Part shown: piece by piece, positions 55,434 to 63,877 of the stretch | Layout: the number at the start of each line of letters is the position of its first letter | Numbering within the stretch: position 1 is the stretch's first letter | DNA from: Rhodobacter sp. | GTDB taxonomy: Bacteria; Pseudomonadota; Alphaproteobacteria; Rhodobacterales; Rhodobacteraceae | NCBI GenBank assembly: GCA_020250125.1 | Contig: JADCEL010000017.1 | Coordinates: 30,565 to 94,564 of the forward strand | DNA length: 64,000 nucleotides | Direction of reading: 5' to 3' | Notes under the pieces: generated by a model | Told to the model about the DNA's origin: nothing | The model's database searches: none | The model's input: the letters and a program-made list of their open reading frames with translations, nothing else | Program-made: the position numbers and the translations under genes

Positions 55434-56570
55434 CTACCCCTTTGCGGTCCGCCGCTTCTTTTGCGGATCATAGAAGGGCATCGGATGCGTTGTGGCCGCA
55501 ATCTCCGTGCCGCCGCTGGACACCACCAGCGGCGTGCCCGTGGTGGCACAGTCCACCGGCAGACGGGCAATGGCGATGTTGTGCCTGTTGATCGTCGAAT
55601 ACATGCCTTGGGTGACGACACCCACCTGCCTGCCATCCCGCAGCACCGGCGCGCCATTGTCGGCCGGAACGGTACCTTCCAGCTTCAGCCCCCAGATTCT
55701 GAAGCGCTCCCTGCCTTTCAGCCGGTAATGCTCTTCGGCGCCGCGAAAGCCGGTCTTGCCGGGCGAGACGGTGAAATCAAGGCCAAGTTCCCACAGGGTG
55801 TCGCCGGGGCCTTCGTCGGCAAAGGGATACATTTCCGAATTGTCGAAGGGGAAGAACAGCAGGTAACTTTCGGTGCGCAGCAGGTCGAGCGTGGTGAACC
55901 GGCAGGGGATGATGCCCATGCCCTTGCCCTCGTCCAGGATGCGGTCCCAGATGGCGGGGGCATCCTGGCCCCGGCAGAACAGTTCATAGCCGCGCTCGCC
56001 GGTGTAGCCTGTGCGCGAGATCATCACGGGAAAGCCGAACAGCGAGGTCTGCATGTGGCTGAAGTAATTCAGGCCCCGGATGCCGTCGACATGCTGTTCC
56101 AGATAATCCACCGCCAGCGGCCCCTGCAGCGACAGATCATGCAGGTTGTCGTCAAAGCGGATCGACACGTCGCGCCCGGTTGCGGCCATGGTCAGCTGCT
56201 CATGCGCGCCGCCCGATCCGTGAACCACCATGAAGGCATTGGGGCCGGTGCGGTAGATGACGCAATCGTCAATGAATTTGCCCGCATCGTTCAGCATCGT
56301 GGCATAGACCGACCGCCCCGGCATCAGCTTTTCCATGTTGCGGGTCGCGGCACGTTCAATGACATGGCTGGCGGCGGGGCCGGTGATGTGAACCTTCTTG
56401 AGGCCGGATACATCCATCAGGCCCGCCCTGGTGCGGATCGCCAGATACTCCGCCTGGGGGTCGCCCTTGGCATAGGACCAGGCCGTGCCCATCCCGCTCC
56501 AGTCTTCCAGGTTCGACCCCAGGGCACGATGCCGGTCGGCCAATGCCGAGAATCTCCAGGAATTGGTCAT
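55434..56570 (-). CDS. GcvT-like tetrahydrofolate-binding protein of the N-demethylase cluster
   Basis: 378 residues, GcvT fold. LMDVSGLKKVHITGPAASHV at the N-terminus, SRTGYTGERGYELFCRGQ in the middle, and the C-terminal barrel (MYSTINRHNIAIARLPVD). In haem-dependent N-demethylases a subunit of this type takes formaldehyde onto tetrahydrofolate, which is the best guess here. The ATG at 56570 gives MTNSWRFSAL. First gene of the demethylase operon. Confidence 0.82.
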   Translation of the reverse strand: MTNSWRFSALADRHRALGSNLEDWSGMGTAWSYAKGDPQAEYLAIRTRAGLMDVSGLKKVHITGPAASHVIERAATRNMEKLMPGRSVYATMLNDAGKFIDDCVIYRTGPNAFMVVHGSGGAHEQLTMAATGRDVSIRFDDNLHDLSLQGPLAVDYLEQHVDGIRGLNYFSHMQTSLFGFPVMISRTGYTGERGYELFCRGQDAPAIWDRILDEGKGMGIIPCRFTTLDLLRTESYLLFFPFDNSEMYPFADEGPGDTLWELGLDFTVSPGKTGFRGAEEHYRLKGRERFRIWGLKLEGTVPADNGAPVLRDGRQVGVVTQGMYSTINRHNIAIARLPVDCATTGTPLVVSSGGTEIAATTHPMPFYDPQKKRRTAKG

Positions 56571-56697
56571 GCGTTCCCCCGTGTCATGCCCCGTCGTTGC
56601 GCACAGTCTGAAACCGTCCCGCCTGAAAAGCAATAATCATGTGCAATTTTATTTCCTGACAGAAAACATTCTTTCCCATGCCGGGCAGATGGCCATG

Positions 56698-56723
56698 AAA
56701 AAAGGCGGCCCCGCAGAGCCGCC
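56698..56723 (-). terminator. Rho-independent terminator of the APC permease gene
   Basis: Read on the minus strand: GGCGGC, an 8-base loop, GCCGCC, then TTTTTT. It begins 25 bases after the permease stop, a textbook intrinsic terminator. Confidence 0.88.
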
Positions 56724-56748
56724 CTTTCTGCTGTTTGTGGCGCGGGTT

Positions 56749-58536
56749 TCAGCCCGGCAGAACGAAGAACCAGTTGGCCCACAGCACGATTGCGGCCCCG
56801 GCAAGCAGTGTCAGGTAAGGCAGGAAGCCTGCCTTGCGCTCGCCCAGGTAGCCGTCATCCTTCAGCCCGAGGTCTTCCATCGCTTCCTTCGGGAAGCGTC
56901 CGCCATCCTGGATGTAATGGCGGAAGCAGAAGACGGGGATGATCAGCGCCGCAAAGATCAGCCCGGCCCAGAGCGCGTTGGAAAAACCCCAGACCTTGGC
57001 ACCGGCGCCCAGGAACAGGGCGTTGACAAAGGCAAGACCCGTGTTGATCCCGATCAGAACGGTCGGTGCCTTCCACGGACGCTCGATATGGGCCGAGTCG
57101 ATGCGGTGGATCCAGCCGGCATTCAGGTTCAGGAAGTTGAACAGGATATAGCCGACGTTGGAAATGGCCAGCACATAGAAATACCCGCTGATATCCGATG
57201 CCAGGGCCAGCAGGAACAGGTTGAAGCCAAAGTCGGTCCACATCGCGCCGGTGGGCGCGCCGTTCCTGTTCACATGGGTCAGGTACTTTGGCAGCCAGCC
57301 GTCGCGCGACCCCTGGTAAAGCGTGCGCGACGATCCTGCCATTGCCGTCATGATCGCCATGAACAGGCCCAGGATCATCAGGATCACGAAGATCTGGGTA
57401 ACAACCGGCCCGCCGCCGGCCATGTTGCCCAGCGCCTCGCCGATACCGGTACCGTCAACGATGCCGGGGGCCAGCATGCCTTCCTGGCCCAGCACACCCT
57501 GAAAGGTGAAGGGGATCAGAAAGAAGAAGACGCAGCACAGCAGGCCGGAAAAGAAGATCGCTTTGAAGGTGTCGGTTTTCGGGTTCTTCAGCTCGCGGGT
57601 ATAGCAGACCGCCGTCTCAAAGCCATAGGTCGACCAGGCCGCGATGTAGAGGGCACCCAGAAACAGCGTCCAGCCGCCGATGTCCCAGGCCCCGTCAACG
57701 CCTGAATAGGCGGCGGTCGGCGGCAGGATGCCGGTGACATTGGCAGAATCGATGCTGCCGTTGAAGATCGGCACCAGTCCGACAAGAAGCAGCGGCACCA
57801 GCACGATGATCGCAAGCCACTTCTGGGCGGTCGCGGTCGAGGCGATGCCCCGGTGCTGGATTGCAAAGATGATCAGCATCAGGATCGCGCCGACCACGAA
57901 GATGGCGTTGAAATGCAGCGTGCCCAGTCCGGGAACCGGAATGCTGAACGCTTCCCAGGTCCGGACCGCCGGGGTCAGGGCGGCAACACCGTCGCCAGCC
58001 AGAAGGGCCGCGATCGCGTCGTCCGCCGTGGTTCCGGCATTGGCCGCCAGGAATTCCACCACACGCGGGTCATCGGGTGTCAGCGTTGCCAGATTGGCCG
58101 CAACCCAGTCCAGAACCATCTGCGAATCCGAAGCCGGAATCGGGTACAGCGCGTTCAGGATGTACCCGGCGGCGATCACGCAGCCCAGGCTCAGAACCGG
58201 GCTCCATGCAAACCAGTTGCACCAGACCGACAGCGGCGCAATCAGTTTGGAATAGCGCAGCCAGGCCGTGGCCCCGTAGATCGAGGCCCCCCCCGCCTTG
58301 TTCCCGAACATGCCGGCAAGCTCGGCATAGGTGAAGGATTGCACGAACCCCATGATCATCGAGATGATCCAGACGACAAAGGCCGCCTGGCCGGCGACCC
58401 CCGCAATCCCGCCGATCGAGAAAAGCACAAGCGGGGGCACGCCGGCCGCGACCCAGAACGCCCCCTTCCAGTTCAGCGCCCGGACGAGCTCGCCCGAGCG
58501 TTTGTCCGTCACCATCGCCATCGTTTCCGCTGCCAT
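56749..58536 (-). CDS. APC-superfamily amino acid/amine permease
   Basis: 595 residues with 12 or more hydrophobic segments. Family features: an N-terminal WKGAFWVAAGVPPLVLFSIG, SFTYAELAGMFGNKAGGASI, and TYGFETAVCYTRELKNPKTD. The start at 58536 (MAAETMAM) has GGAGGGACTG directly upstream; an ATG 24 bases earlier lacks a ribosome site. Its place between the demethylase and gmaS/mgs genes suggests uptake of a methylated amine or an amino acid derived from it; the ligand is not evident. Confidence 0.8.
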   Translation of the reverse strand: MAAETMAMVTDKRSGELVRALNWKGAFWVAAGVPPLVLFSIGGIAGVAGQAAFVVWIISMIMGFVQSFTYAELAGMFGNKAGGASIYGATAWLRYSKLIAPLSVWCNWFAWSPVLSLGCVIAAGYILNALYPIPASDSQMVLDWVAANLATLTPDDPRVVEFLAANAGTTADDAIAALLAGDGVAALTPAVRTWEAFSIPVPGLGTLHFNAIFVVGAILMLIIFAIQHRGIASTATAQKWLAIIVLVPLLLVGLVPIFNGSIDSANVTGILPPTAAYSGVDGAWDIGGWTLFLGALYIAAWSTYGFETAVCYTRELKNPKTDTFKAIFFSGLLCCVFFFLIPFTFQGVLGQEGMLAPGIVDGTGIGEALGNMAGGGPVVTQIFVILMILGLFMAIMTAMAGSSRTLYQGSRDGWLPKYLTHVNRNGAPTGAMWTDFGFNLFLLALASDISGYFYVLAISNVGYILFNFLNLNAGWIHRIDSAHIERPWKAPTVLIGINTGLAFVNALFLGAGAKVWGFSNALWAGLIFAALIIPVFCFRHYIQDGGRFPKEAMEDLGLKDDGYLGERKAGFLPYLTLLAGAAIVLWANWFFVLPG

Positions 58537-58846
58537 CAGTCCCTCCGCTGCAAAAGCCATTGTGTCGGCCGGTGTCCTGGATGTTCAGGTTGATCCGGTC
58601 CTTGTTCTGTTGGGGCGGGGCAGTTTGCCGGGCAACGTCCGGCCCGGGCCTTCCGGGCACCTGGCCGCACCTGTCCGGCGCCGAAGTCGCAACAATCCCC
58701 ACCGTCGGGCCGTCTTTCGTCTGTGCCGCAGGGGTTGGCCCGCTTCCCTGCCGCATCTGCACCGGCGGTCGATGAACAGGGGTCATCCTGTGTCAGGCGA
58801 CATCCGGCCTTGTCAGCTTGCTGCAAGCGGCCCGTGTGACAAAGCG

Positions 58847-58878
58847 ATTTTTGCCTTGGGTGAAACATTTTTGCCTTG
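58847..58878. promoter_or_regulatory. Tandem 12-base direct repeats, 20-base period
   Basis: ATTTTTGCCTTG occurs at 58847-58858 and again at 58867-58878, exactly 20 bases (about two helical turns) apart, in the divergent methylamine control region. This spacing is typical of two regulator protomers on one face of the DNA. Confidence 0.5.
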
Positions 58879-59031
58879 CAGTTGGATTCGCGGCGGGAAG
58901 ACCTGCGAAAAGATGTATCTTCAGGGCAACAAACCCGGCCGGCTGCCCCGGCCGGCGGGCCTGCGCAGGACGAAAGATCGCCGAATCAGGCTTGCCATAA
59001 TTGCCCAGCAGTAAAAAAAGTTTCTCTACAG

Positions 59032-59060
59032 TTGAGCCGGGCGCGCTTCGATGCTAATCT
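59032..59060 (+). promoter_or_regulatory. Candidate promoter of mgsA
   Basis: TTGAGC (59032-59037) and TAATCT (59055-59060) with a 17-base spacer, 29 bases before the mgsA ATG. Weak match. Confidence 0.3.
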
Positions 59061-59089
59061 TGCGCGGAAGATGGCAAGGGAGTCGAACC

Positions 59090-59986
59090 ATGTGCGGCAT
59101 CGTCGGACTTTTCCTGAAAGACCCCGCGCTTGAACCGAAGCTCGGGGCAATGCTGACAGAGATGCTGATCACCATGACAGACCGCGGGCCTGACAGCGCA
59201 GGCATCGCGATCTATGGCCACCCGGCGGACGGGCGGGCGAAGCTGACCGTGCAGTCACCCGAACCCGATAAGGATTTCAAAGGGTTGGCCGATGATCTTT
59301 CGGCGGTGACCGGTGCCCCTGTAACGGGCGACATCAAGGATACCCACATTGTCCTTCACCTGCCCGCAGACCGGCTGGAGGATGCGCGGGCGGCAATTGC
59401 AACCTTGCGTCCCTCTGCCACGGTCATGAGCGCGGGCGAAGGGATCGAGATTTACAAGGAGGTTGGCCTGCCGAAAGACGTGGCCGCACGCTTTGATCTG
59501 GAAAAGATGTCGGGCACCCACGGCATCGGCCATACCCGCATGGCCACCGAATCGGCCGTGACCACCGCCGGGGCGCATCCGTTTTCGACCGGGCCGGACC
59601 AGTGCCTTGTTCACAACGGGTCCCTGTCCAACCACAATTCGGTGCGCCGTGTCCTGAAGCGCGCCGGGATGACCTTTCGCACCGAAAACGACACCGAGGT
59701 GGCCGCAGCCTTTCTGACCCACAAGATGCAGGAAGGGGCGAATCTTGGCGAGGCGATGGAAGCCACGCTGACGGACCTTGATGGCTTTTTCACCTTCGTC
59801 GTCGGCACGAAGGACGGCTTCGGCGTGGTGCGCGACCCCATCGCCTGCAAACCGGCCGTGATGGCCGAAACCGGTCAGTATGTGGCTTTCGGGTCGGAAT
59901 ACCGGGCGATGGTCAACCTGCCGGGCATCGACACCGCCCGCGTCTGGGAACCGGAGCCGGCCACCGTCTACTTCTGGGAACGCTGA
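59090..59986 (+). CDS. mgsA: N-methylglutamate synthase subunit A (class II glutamine amidotransferase)
   Basis: 298 residues. Cys2 (MCGIVGLF) is the N-terminal nucleophile of class II amidotransferases; DRGPDSAG, GHTRMATESAV and HNGSLSNHNS follow. In N-methylglutamate synthase this subunit releases methylamine from gamma-glutamylmethylamide instead of ammonia from glutamine. The ATG at 59090 is fixed by the need for Cys at position 2, and CAAGGGAG precedes it. First gene of mgsABC-gmaS. Confidence 0.88.
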   Translation: MCGIVGLFLKDPALEPKLGAMLTEMLITMTDRGPDSAGIAIYGHPADGRAKLTVQSPEPDKDFKGLADDLSAVTGAPVTGDIKDTHIVLHLPADRLEDARAAIATLRPSATVMSAGEGIEIYKEVGLPKDVAARFDLEKMSGTHGIGHTRMATESAVTTAGAHPFSTGPDQCLVHNGSLSNHNSVRRVLKRAGMTFRTENDTEVAAAFLTHKMQEGANLGEAMEATLTDLDGFFTFVVGTKDGFGVVRDPIACKPAVMAETGQYVAFGSEYRAMVNLPGIDTARVWEPEPATVYFWER

Positions 59987-59988
59987 GA

Positions 59989-60678
59989 ATGCAGGTTTTT
60001 GACCTTGAGGCGCAGGGCTTGCGCGCGCTGAATGCCACGCTTCACGCCCTGACCGGACAGACCAATGAAACGGCGTGGGAAATCGTGAACCCCAGGGGCA
60101 GCCATGCCATTGCCGTCGGTGTTGATGCGCCGGTTGACATCACCGTGCGCGGCTCCACCGGCTATTACTGCGCGGGCATGAACAAGCAGGCCACGATCCG
60201 CGTCAAGGGCAGCGCGGGACCGGGGGTTGCCGAAAACATGATGTCGGGCACCGTCATCATCGACGGCGATGCCAGCCAGTACGCCGGTGCCACCGGGCGC
60301 GGCGGGCTTCTGGTGATCAAGGGCAATGCCTCGTCGCGCTGCGGCATTTCGATGAAGGGCATCGACATCGTGGTGCATGGCAACATCGGCCACATGTCGG
60401 CCTTCATGGCGCAATCGGGTTCGCTGGTGGTTCTGGGCAACGCCGGAGAGGCGCTGGGCGATTCGCTCTACGAGGCGCGTCTTTTCGTGCGCGGCCCGGT
60501 GAAAAGCCTGGGCGCGGACTGCATCGAGAAAGAAATGCGCCCGGAACACCTGCTGCTGCTGGCCGACCTGCTGAAACGCGGCGAGGCCGATCATCTGGCA
60601 AAGCCCGAGGAATTCCGCCGCTACGGATCGGCACGCAAGCTGTATACCTTCAACATCGATAACGCCGCCGCCTACTGA
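59989..60678 (+). CDS. mgsB: N-methylglutamate synthase subunit B (GXGXG domain)
   Basis: 229 residues, related to the C-terminal beta-helix domain of glutamate synthase (GltB). Repeated strands GSAGPGVAENMMSGTVIIDG, GGLLVIKGNASSRCGISMKG and GSLVVLGNAGEALGDSLYEA show the GXGXG repeat. It is a structural link between the amidotransferase and the flavin subunit. 2-base gap to mgsA. Confidence 0.87.
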   Translation: MQVFDLEAQGLRALNATLHALTGQTNETAWEIVNPRGSHAIAVGVDAPVDITVRGSTGYYCAGMNKQATIRVKGSAGPGVAENMMSGTVIIDGDASQYAGATGRGGLLVIKGNASSRCGISMKGIDIVVHGNIGHMSAFMAQSGSLVVLGNAGEALGDSLYEARLFVRGPVKSLGADCIEKEMRPEHLLLLADLLKRGEADHLAKPEEFRRYGSARKLYTFNIDNAAAY

Positions 60679-60767
60679 GCCATGCAGGATTGTCCCCGCC
60701 GGAGCAGACTGACGATCCGTCCGGGAACCACCCCGCCGTCCCTTCCCCATCTGTCGCGGAGCCGCTG

Positions 60768-62093
60768 ATGACCGATTTCCCCCACACCCCGCCGCGCCAG
60801 TCCTGGACCTTTTCGAATGACGTGAACGCGGAAATCCGGCGCGCCGCCGCGACCGGCATTTACGACATCCGCGGCGGCGGGTCCAAGCGCCGCCTGCCGC
60901 ATTTCGATGACCTTTTGTTCCTTGGCGCCTCGATCAGCCGCTATCCGCTGGAAGGGTACCGCGAGAAATGCGCGACCGATGTCTGGCTTGGCACGCGCCA
61001 TGCCAAGACACCGATCCACCTCGACATTCCCGTGACCATCGCCGGCATGAGCTTTGGCGCGCTGTCCGGCCCCGCGAAAGAGGCTTTGGGGCGCGGTGCG
61101 ACCGAGGCCGGCACCTCGACCACCACCGGTGACGGCGGCATGACCGAGGAAGAGCGCGGCCATTCGCGCACCCTGGTCTATCAATACCTGCCCAGCCGCT
61201 ACGGCATGAACCCCGATGACCTGCGCCGCGCCGATGCGATCGAGATCGTCGTCGGGCAGGGGGCAAAGCCGGGCGGCGGCGGCATGTTGCTGGGCCAGAA
61301 GATTTCCGACCGCGTCGCGGCCATGCGCAACCTGCCCAAGGGCATCGACCAGCGTTCGGCCTGCCGCCACCCGGACTGGACCGGGCCGGATGATCTGGAG
61401 ATCAAGATCCTGGAACTGCGCGAGATCACCGATTGGGAAAAGCCGATCTATGTGAAGATCGGCGGCGCGCGCCCCTATTACGACACGGCGCTGGCGGTCA
61501 AGGCCGGGGCGGATGTGGTGGTGCTGGACGGGATGCAGGGCGGCACGGCGGCCACGCAGGACGTGTTCATCGAAAACGTCGGCATGCCGATCCTGGCCTG
61601 CATCCCGCAGGCCGTGAAGGCGCTGCAGGACCTTGGGATGCACCGCGCGGTGCAGCTGATCGTCTCGGGCGGCATCCGCAGCGGGGCCGATGTGGCCAAG
61701 GCGCTGGCGCTGGGGGCCGATGCCGTGGCCATCGGAACCGCCGCCCTGATCGCGCTGGGTGACAATGACCCGGCGCTCGAGGCGGAATACAACAAGCTGG
61801 GCACCACCGCCGGGGCCTATGACGACTGGCACGAGGGCAGGGACCCCGCCGGCATCACCACGCAGGACCCGGCACTTTACGGGCGCTTTGACCCGGTTCT
61901 GGGCGGGCGGCGGCTGAAGAACTATCTCAAGGTGATGACCCTGGAAGCCCAGACCATCGCGCGCGCCTGCGGCAAGAGCCATCTGCACAACCTGGAGCCG
62001 GAAGACCTTTGCGCGCTGACGCTGGAAGCCGCCGCCATGGCGGGGGTTCCGCTGGCCGGCACAAACTGGATTCCCGGACGCAACGGGTTCTGA
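60768..62093 (+). CDS. mgsC: N-methylglutamate synthase subunit C (glutamate-synthase-like flavoprotein)
   Basis: 441 residues, the FMN/iron-sulphur-type central domain of glutamate synthase. Seen: TIAGMSFGALSGPAKEALGR, GGMTEEERGHSRTL, VGQGAKPGGGGMLLG, VKIGGARPYYDTALAVKAGA and LIVSGGIRSGADVAKALALG. It reduces the imine of 2-oxoglutarate and methylamine to N-methylglutamate. ATG at 60768; an 89-base gap follows mgsB. The split of GltB into three genes separates this from ordinary GOGAT. Confidence 0.9.
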   Translation: MTDFPHTPPRQSWTFSNDVNAEIRRAAATGIYDIRGGGSKRRLPHFDDLLFLGASISRYPLEGYREKCATDVWLGTRHAKTPIHLDIPVTIAGMSFGALSGPAKEALGRGATEAGTSTTTGDGGMTEEERGHSRTLVYQYLPSRYGMNPDDLRRADAIEIVVGQGAKPGGGGMLLGQKISDRVAAMRNLPKGIDQRSACRHPDWTGPDDLEIKILELREITDWEKPIYVKIGGARPYYDTALAVKAGADVVVLDGMQGGTAATQDVFIENVGMPILACIPQAVKALQDLGMHRAVQLIVSGGIRSGADVAKALALGADAVAIGTAALIALGDNDPALEAEYNKLGTTAGAYDDWHEGRDPAGITTQDPALYGRFDPVLGGRRLKNYLKVMTLEAQTIARACGKSHLHNLEPEDLCALTLEAAAMAGVPLAGTNWIPGRNGF

Positions 62094-62120
62094 ACAGGAA
62101 ACGACAGGGAGCACACCGCA

Positions 62121-63428
62121 ATGGTCAAGGACCTCGCCAAATTCGCCAAGGACAAGGGCGTCAAATACTTCATGATTTCCTACACCGACCTGTTCGGCGG
62201 CCAGCGGGCCAAGCTGGTGCCGGCACAGGCGATTGCCGAAATGTCGGTGGACGGGGCAGGCTTTGCGGGCTTTGCCACCTGGCTTGACCTGACGGCGGCG
62301 CATCCCGATCTGATGGCGGTGCCCGATCCATCCTCGGTCATCCAGCTGCCGTGGAAGCCGGACGTGGCCTGGGTGGCGGCCACGGCGACGATGGAAGGCA
62401 GGACGGTCGATCAGGCCCCGCGCAACGTGCTCCGGCGTCTGGTGGACGAGGCGGCAAGGGAAGGCCTGCGTGTCAAGACCGGGGTGGAGCCGGAGTTCTT
62501 CCTGCTGACCGCCGACGGATCGCAGGTGTCAGACCCCTATGACAACGCGGTGAAACCCTGCTACGACCAGCAGGCGGTGATGCGCCGCTATGACGTGATC
62601 GCGGAGGTTTGCGATTACATGCTGGCGCTGGGCTGGGAAGCCTACCAGAACGACCATGAAGACGCGATCGGCCAGTTCGAGATGAACTGGAAATACGACG
62701 ACGCGCTTCAGACCGCCGACAAGCACAGCTTCTTTAAGTTCATGCTGAAGTCGGTGGCAGAAAAGCACGGGCTGCGCGCCACCTTCATGCCCAAACCCTT
62801 CAAGGGGCTGACCGGATCGGGGTGCCATGCGCATATCTCGGTCTGGGATCTGGATGGAAAAAAGAACGCCTTTGCCGATGACAGCAAGGAACTGGGCCTG
62901 TCCGACCGCGGGCGCAGCTTTCTGGGCGGGATCATGAAACATGCCAGCGCGATGACCGCAATCACCAACCCCAGCGTGAACAGCTACAAGCGGATCAACG
63001 CGCCGCGCACCGTGTCGGGGGCCACCTGGGCCCCGAACACAGTGACCTGGACCGGCAACAACCGCACCCATATGGTGCGCGTGCCCGGACCGGGGCGGTT
63101 CGAGCTGCGCCTGCCCGACGGTGCGGCAAACCCCTATCTGCTGCAGGCGGTGATCATTGCCGCCGGTCTGGACGGCGTGCGCACCAAGGCAGACCCCGGC
63201 CGCCGCCATGACATCGACATGTACACGCAGGGCCATACGGTAAAGGGGGCACCGAAGCTGCCGCTGAACCTGCTGGATGCGCTGCGCGAGTATGACCGCG
63301 ACAAGACGCTGAAGGCGATGATGGGCGACGAATTCTCGGCCGCCTTCCTCAAGCTCAAGCACAGCGAGTGGAACGACTATACCGCGCATTTCTCGGCGTG
63401 GGAGCGGGACAACACGCTGGATATCTGA
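62121..63428 (+). CDS. gmaS: Gamma-glutamylmethylamide synthetase (type III glutamine-synthetase family)
   Basis: 435 residues. ATP-dependent ligase joining methylamine to glutamate. Glutamine-synthetase catalytic motifs are intact: VKTGVEPEFFLL, HEDAIGQFEMNW, KPFKGLTGSGCHAHISVWD and NRTHMVRVPGPGRFELRLPD. The family is also called glutamate-ammonia ligase type III. Its place directly after mgsABC makes GmaS, the entry step of the N-methylglutamate pathway, the best call. 27 bases after mgsC. Confidence 0.88.
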   Translation: MVKDLAKFAKDKGVKYFMISYTDLFGGQRAKLVPAQAIAEMSVDGAGFAGFATWLDLTAAHPDLMAVPDPSSVIQLPWKPDVAWVAATATMEGRTVDQAPRNVLRRLVDEAAREGLRVKTGVEPEFFLLTADGSQVSDPYDNAVKPCYDQQAVMRRYDVIAEVCDYMLALGWEAYQNDHEDAIGQFEMNWKYDDALQTADKHSFFKFMLKSVAEKHGLRATFMPKPFKGLTGSGCHAHISVWDLDGKKNAFADDSKELGLSDRGRSFLGGIMKHASAMTAITNPSVNSYKRINAPRTVSGATWAPNTVTWTGNNRTHMVRVPGPGRFELRLPDGAANPYLLQAVIIAAGLDGVRTKADPGRRHDIDMYTQGHTVKGAPKLPLNLLDALREYDRDKTLKAMMGDEFSAAFLKLKHSEWNDYTAHFSAWERDNTLDI

Positions 63429-63511
63429 CGGCGCGGCGCAACAGGCGGCGCACCGAGCACAGGCGCGGGGTGCAGGGCGGCCAAACAGGGTGCTGAAGCA
63501 GCAATCCGGCC

Positions 63512-63570
63512 GCCTGCCTGCCGGGAAAATCTTCCCGACCCCGGGAAGGGGATTGCCCCTGCAGGCAGGC
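63512..63570. other. Predicted compact three-way junction
   Basis: Outer stem GCCTGCCTGC (63512-63521) with GCAGGCAGGC (63561-63570). Hairpin one follows at once: CGGGAA (63522-63527), loop AATC, TTCCCG (63532-63537). Hairpin two: AGGGG (63547-63551), loop ATTG, CCCCT (63556-63560), ending where the outer arm resumes. Confidence 0.5.
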
Positions 63571-63645
63571 CCCGGAAACGCGCCGCCTTTCCCCCGCCCG
63601 CGCGCGACGCTTCCGCCGGGACCGGTGCAACCCGCACCAACCGCA

Positions 63646-63699
63646 GGCCAGCGCCCGCCGGGGGCGGGGCGTGCGCTGGCCGGGGGCTTTGGCCCCCGG
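63646..63699. other. Adjacent GC-rich hairpins near the insertion element
   Basis: GGCCAGCGC (63646-63654) pairs with GCGCTGGCC (63673-63681), with CCGCC/GGCGG inside; CCGGGGGC (63680-63687) pairs with GCCCCCGG (63692-63699) around TTTG. Possibly a terminator between gmaS and the convergent transposase, or part of the element's end. Confidence 0.4.
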
Positions 63700-63877
63700 T
63701 CGGTCCTGATCGCGGCGTATCCCTGTAGCGAAGGCAATGGCCTTTGCCATTGAAGCGGTGATGGTGCTCTCGTCAGTTCGAGCGGGACAGGAAACGCACC
63801 GCGTTTCCCCGCCCGCGTGGGACGGTCCCCTGTAGACCCGCAGGTCCTGGACCAACAGAGGCCAGTATCCGTGTTCG

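Larger units (their letters stand above)
58537..59089. other. 553-base divergent control region of the methylamine genes
   Basis: Between the APC permease (minus) and mgsA (plus). No convincing gene. It holds a pair of direct repeats (58847-58878), a GC inverted repeat around CCCGGCCGGCTGCCCCGGCC (58937-), an A-run at 59012-59018, and a weak promoter (59032-59060). Both flanking operons probably share control here. Confidence 0.6.
63429..63877. other. 449-base non-coding, densely structured stretch
   Basis: Between gmaS and the IS110-family transposase end. No credible gene. Several strong inverted repeats lie at 63512-63570 and 63646-63699. The right part presumably includes the end of the insertion element, but its boundary is not visible. 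Confidence 0.5.

Noticed and set aside
58858..58876. Sigma54-type promoter (GG...GC) in the methylamine control region
   Set aside because: The distance between the GG and GC elements is too long for sigma54.
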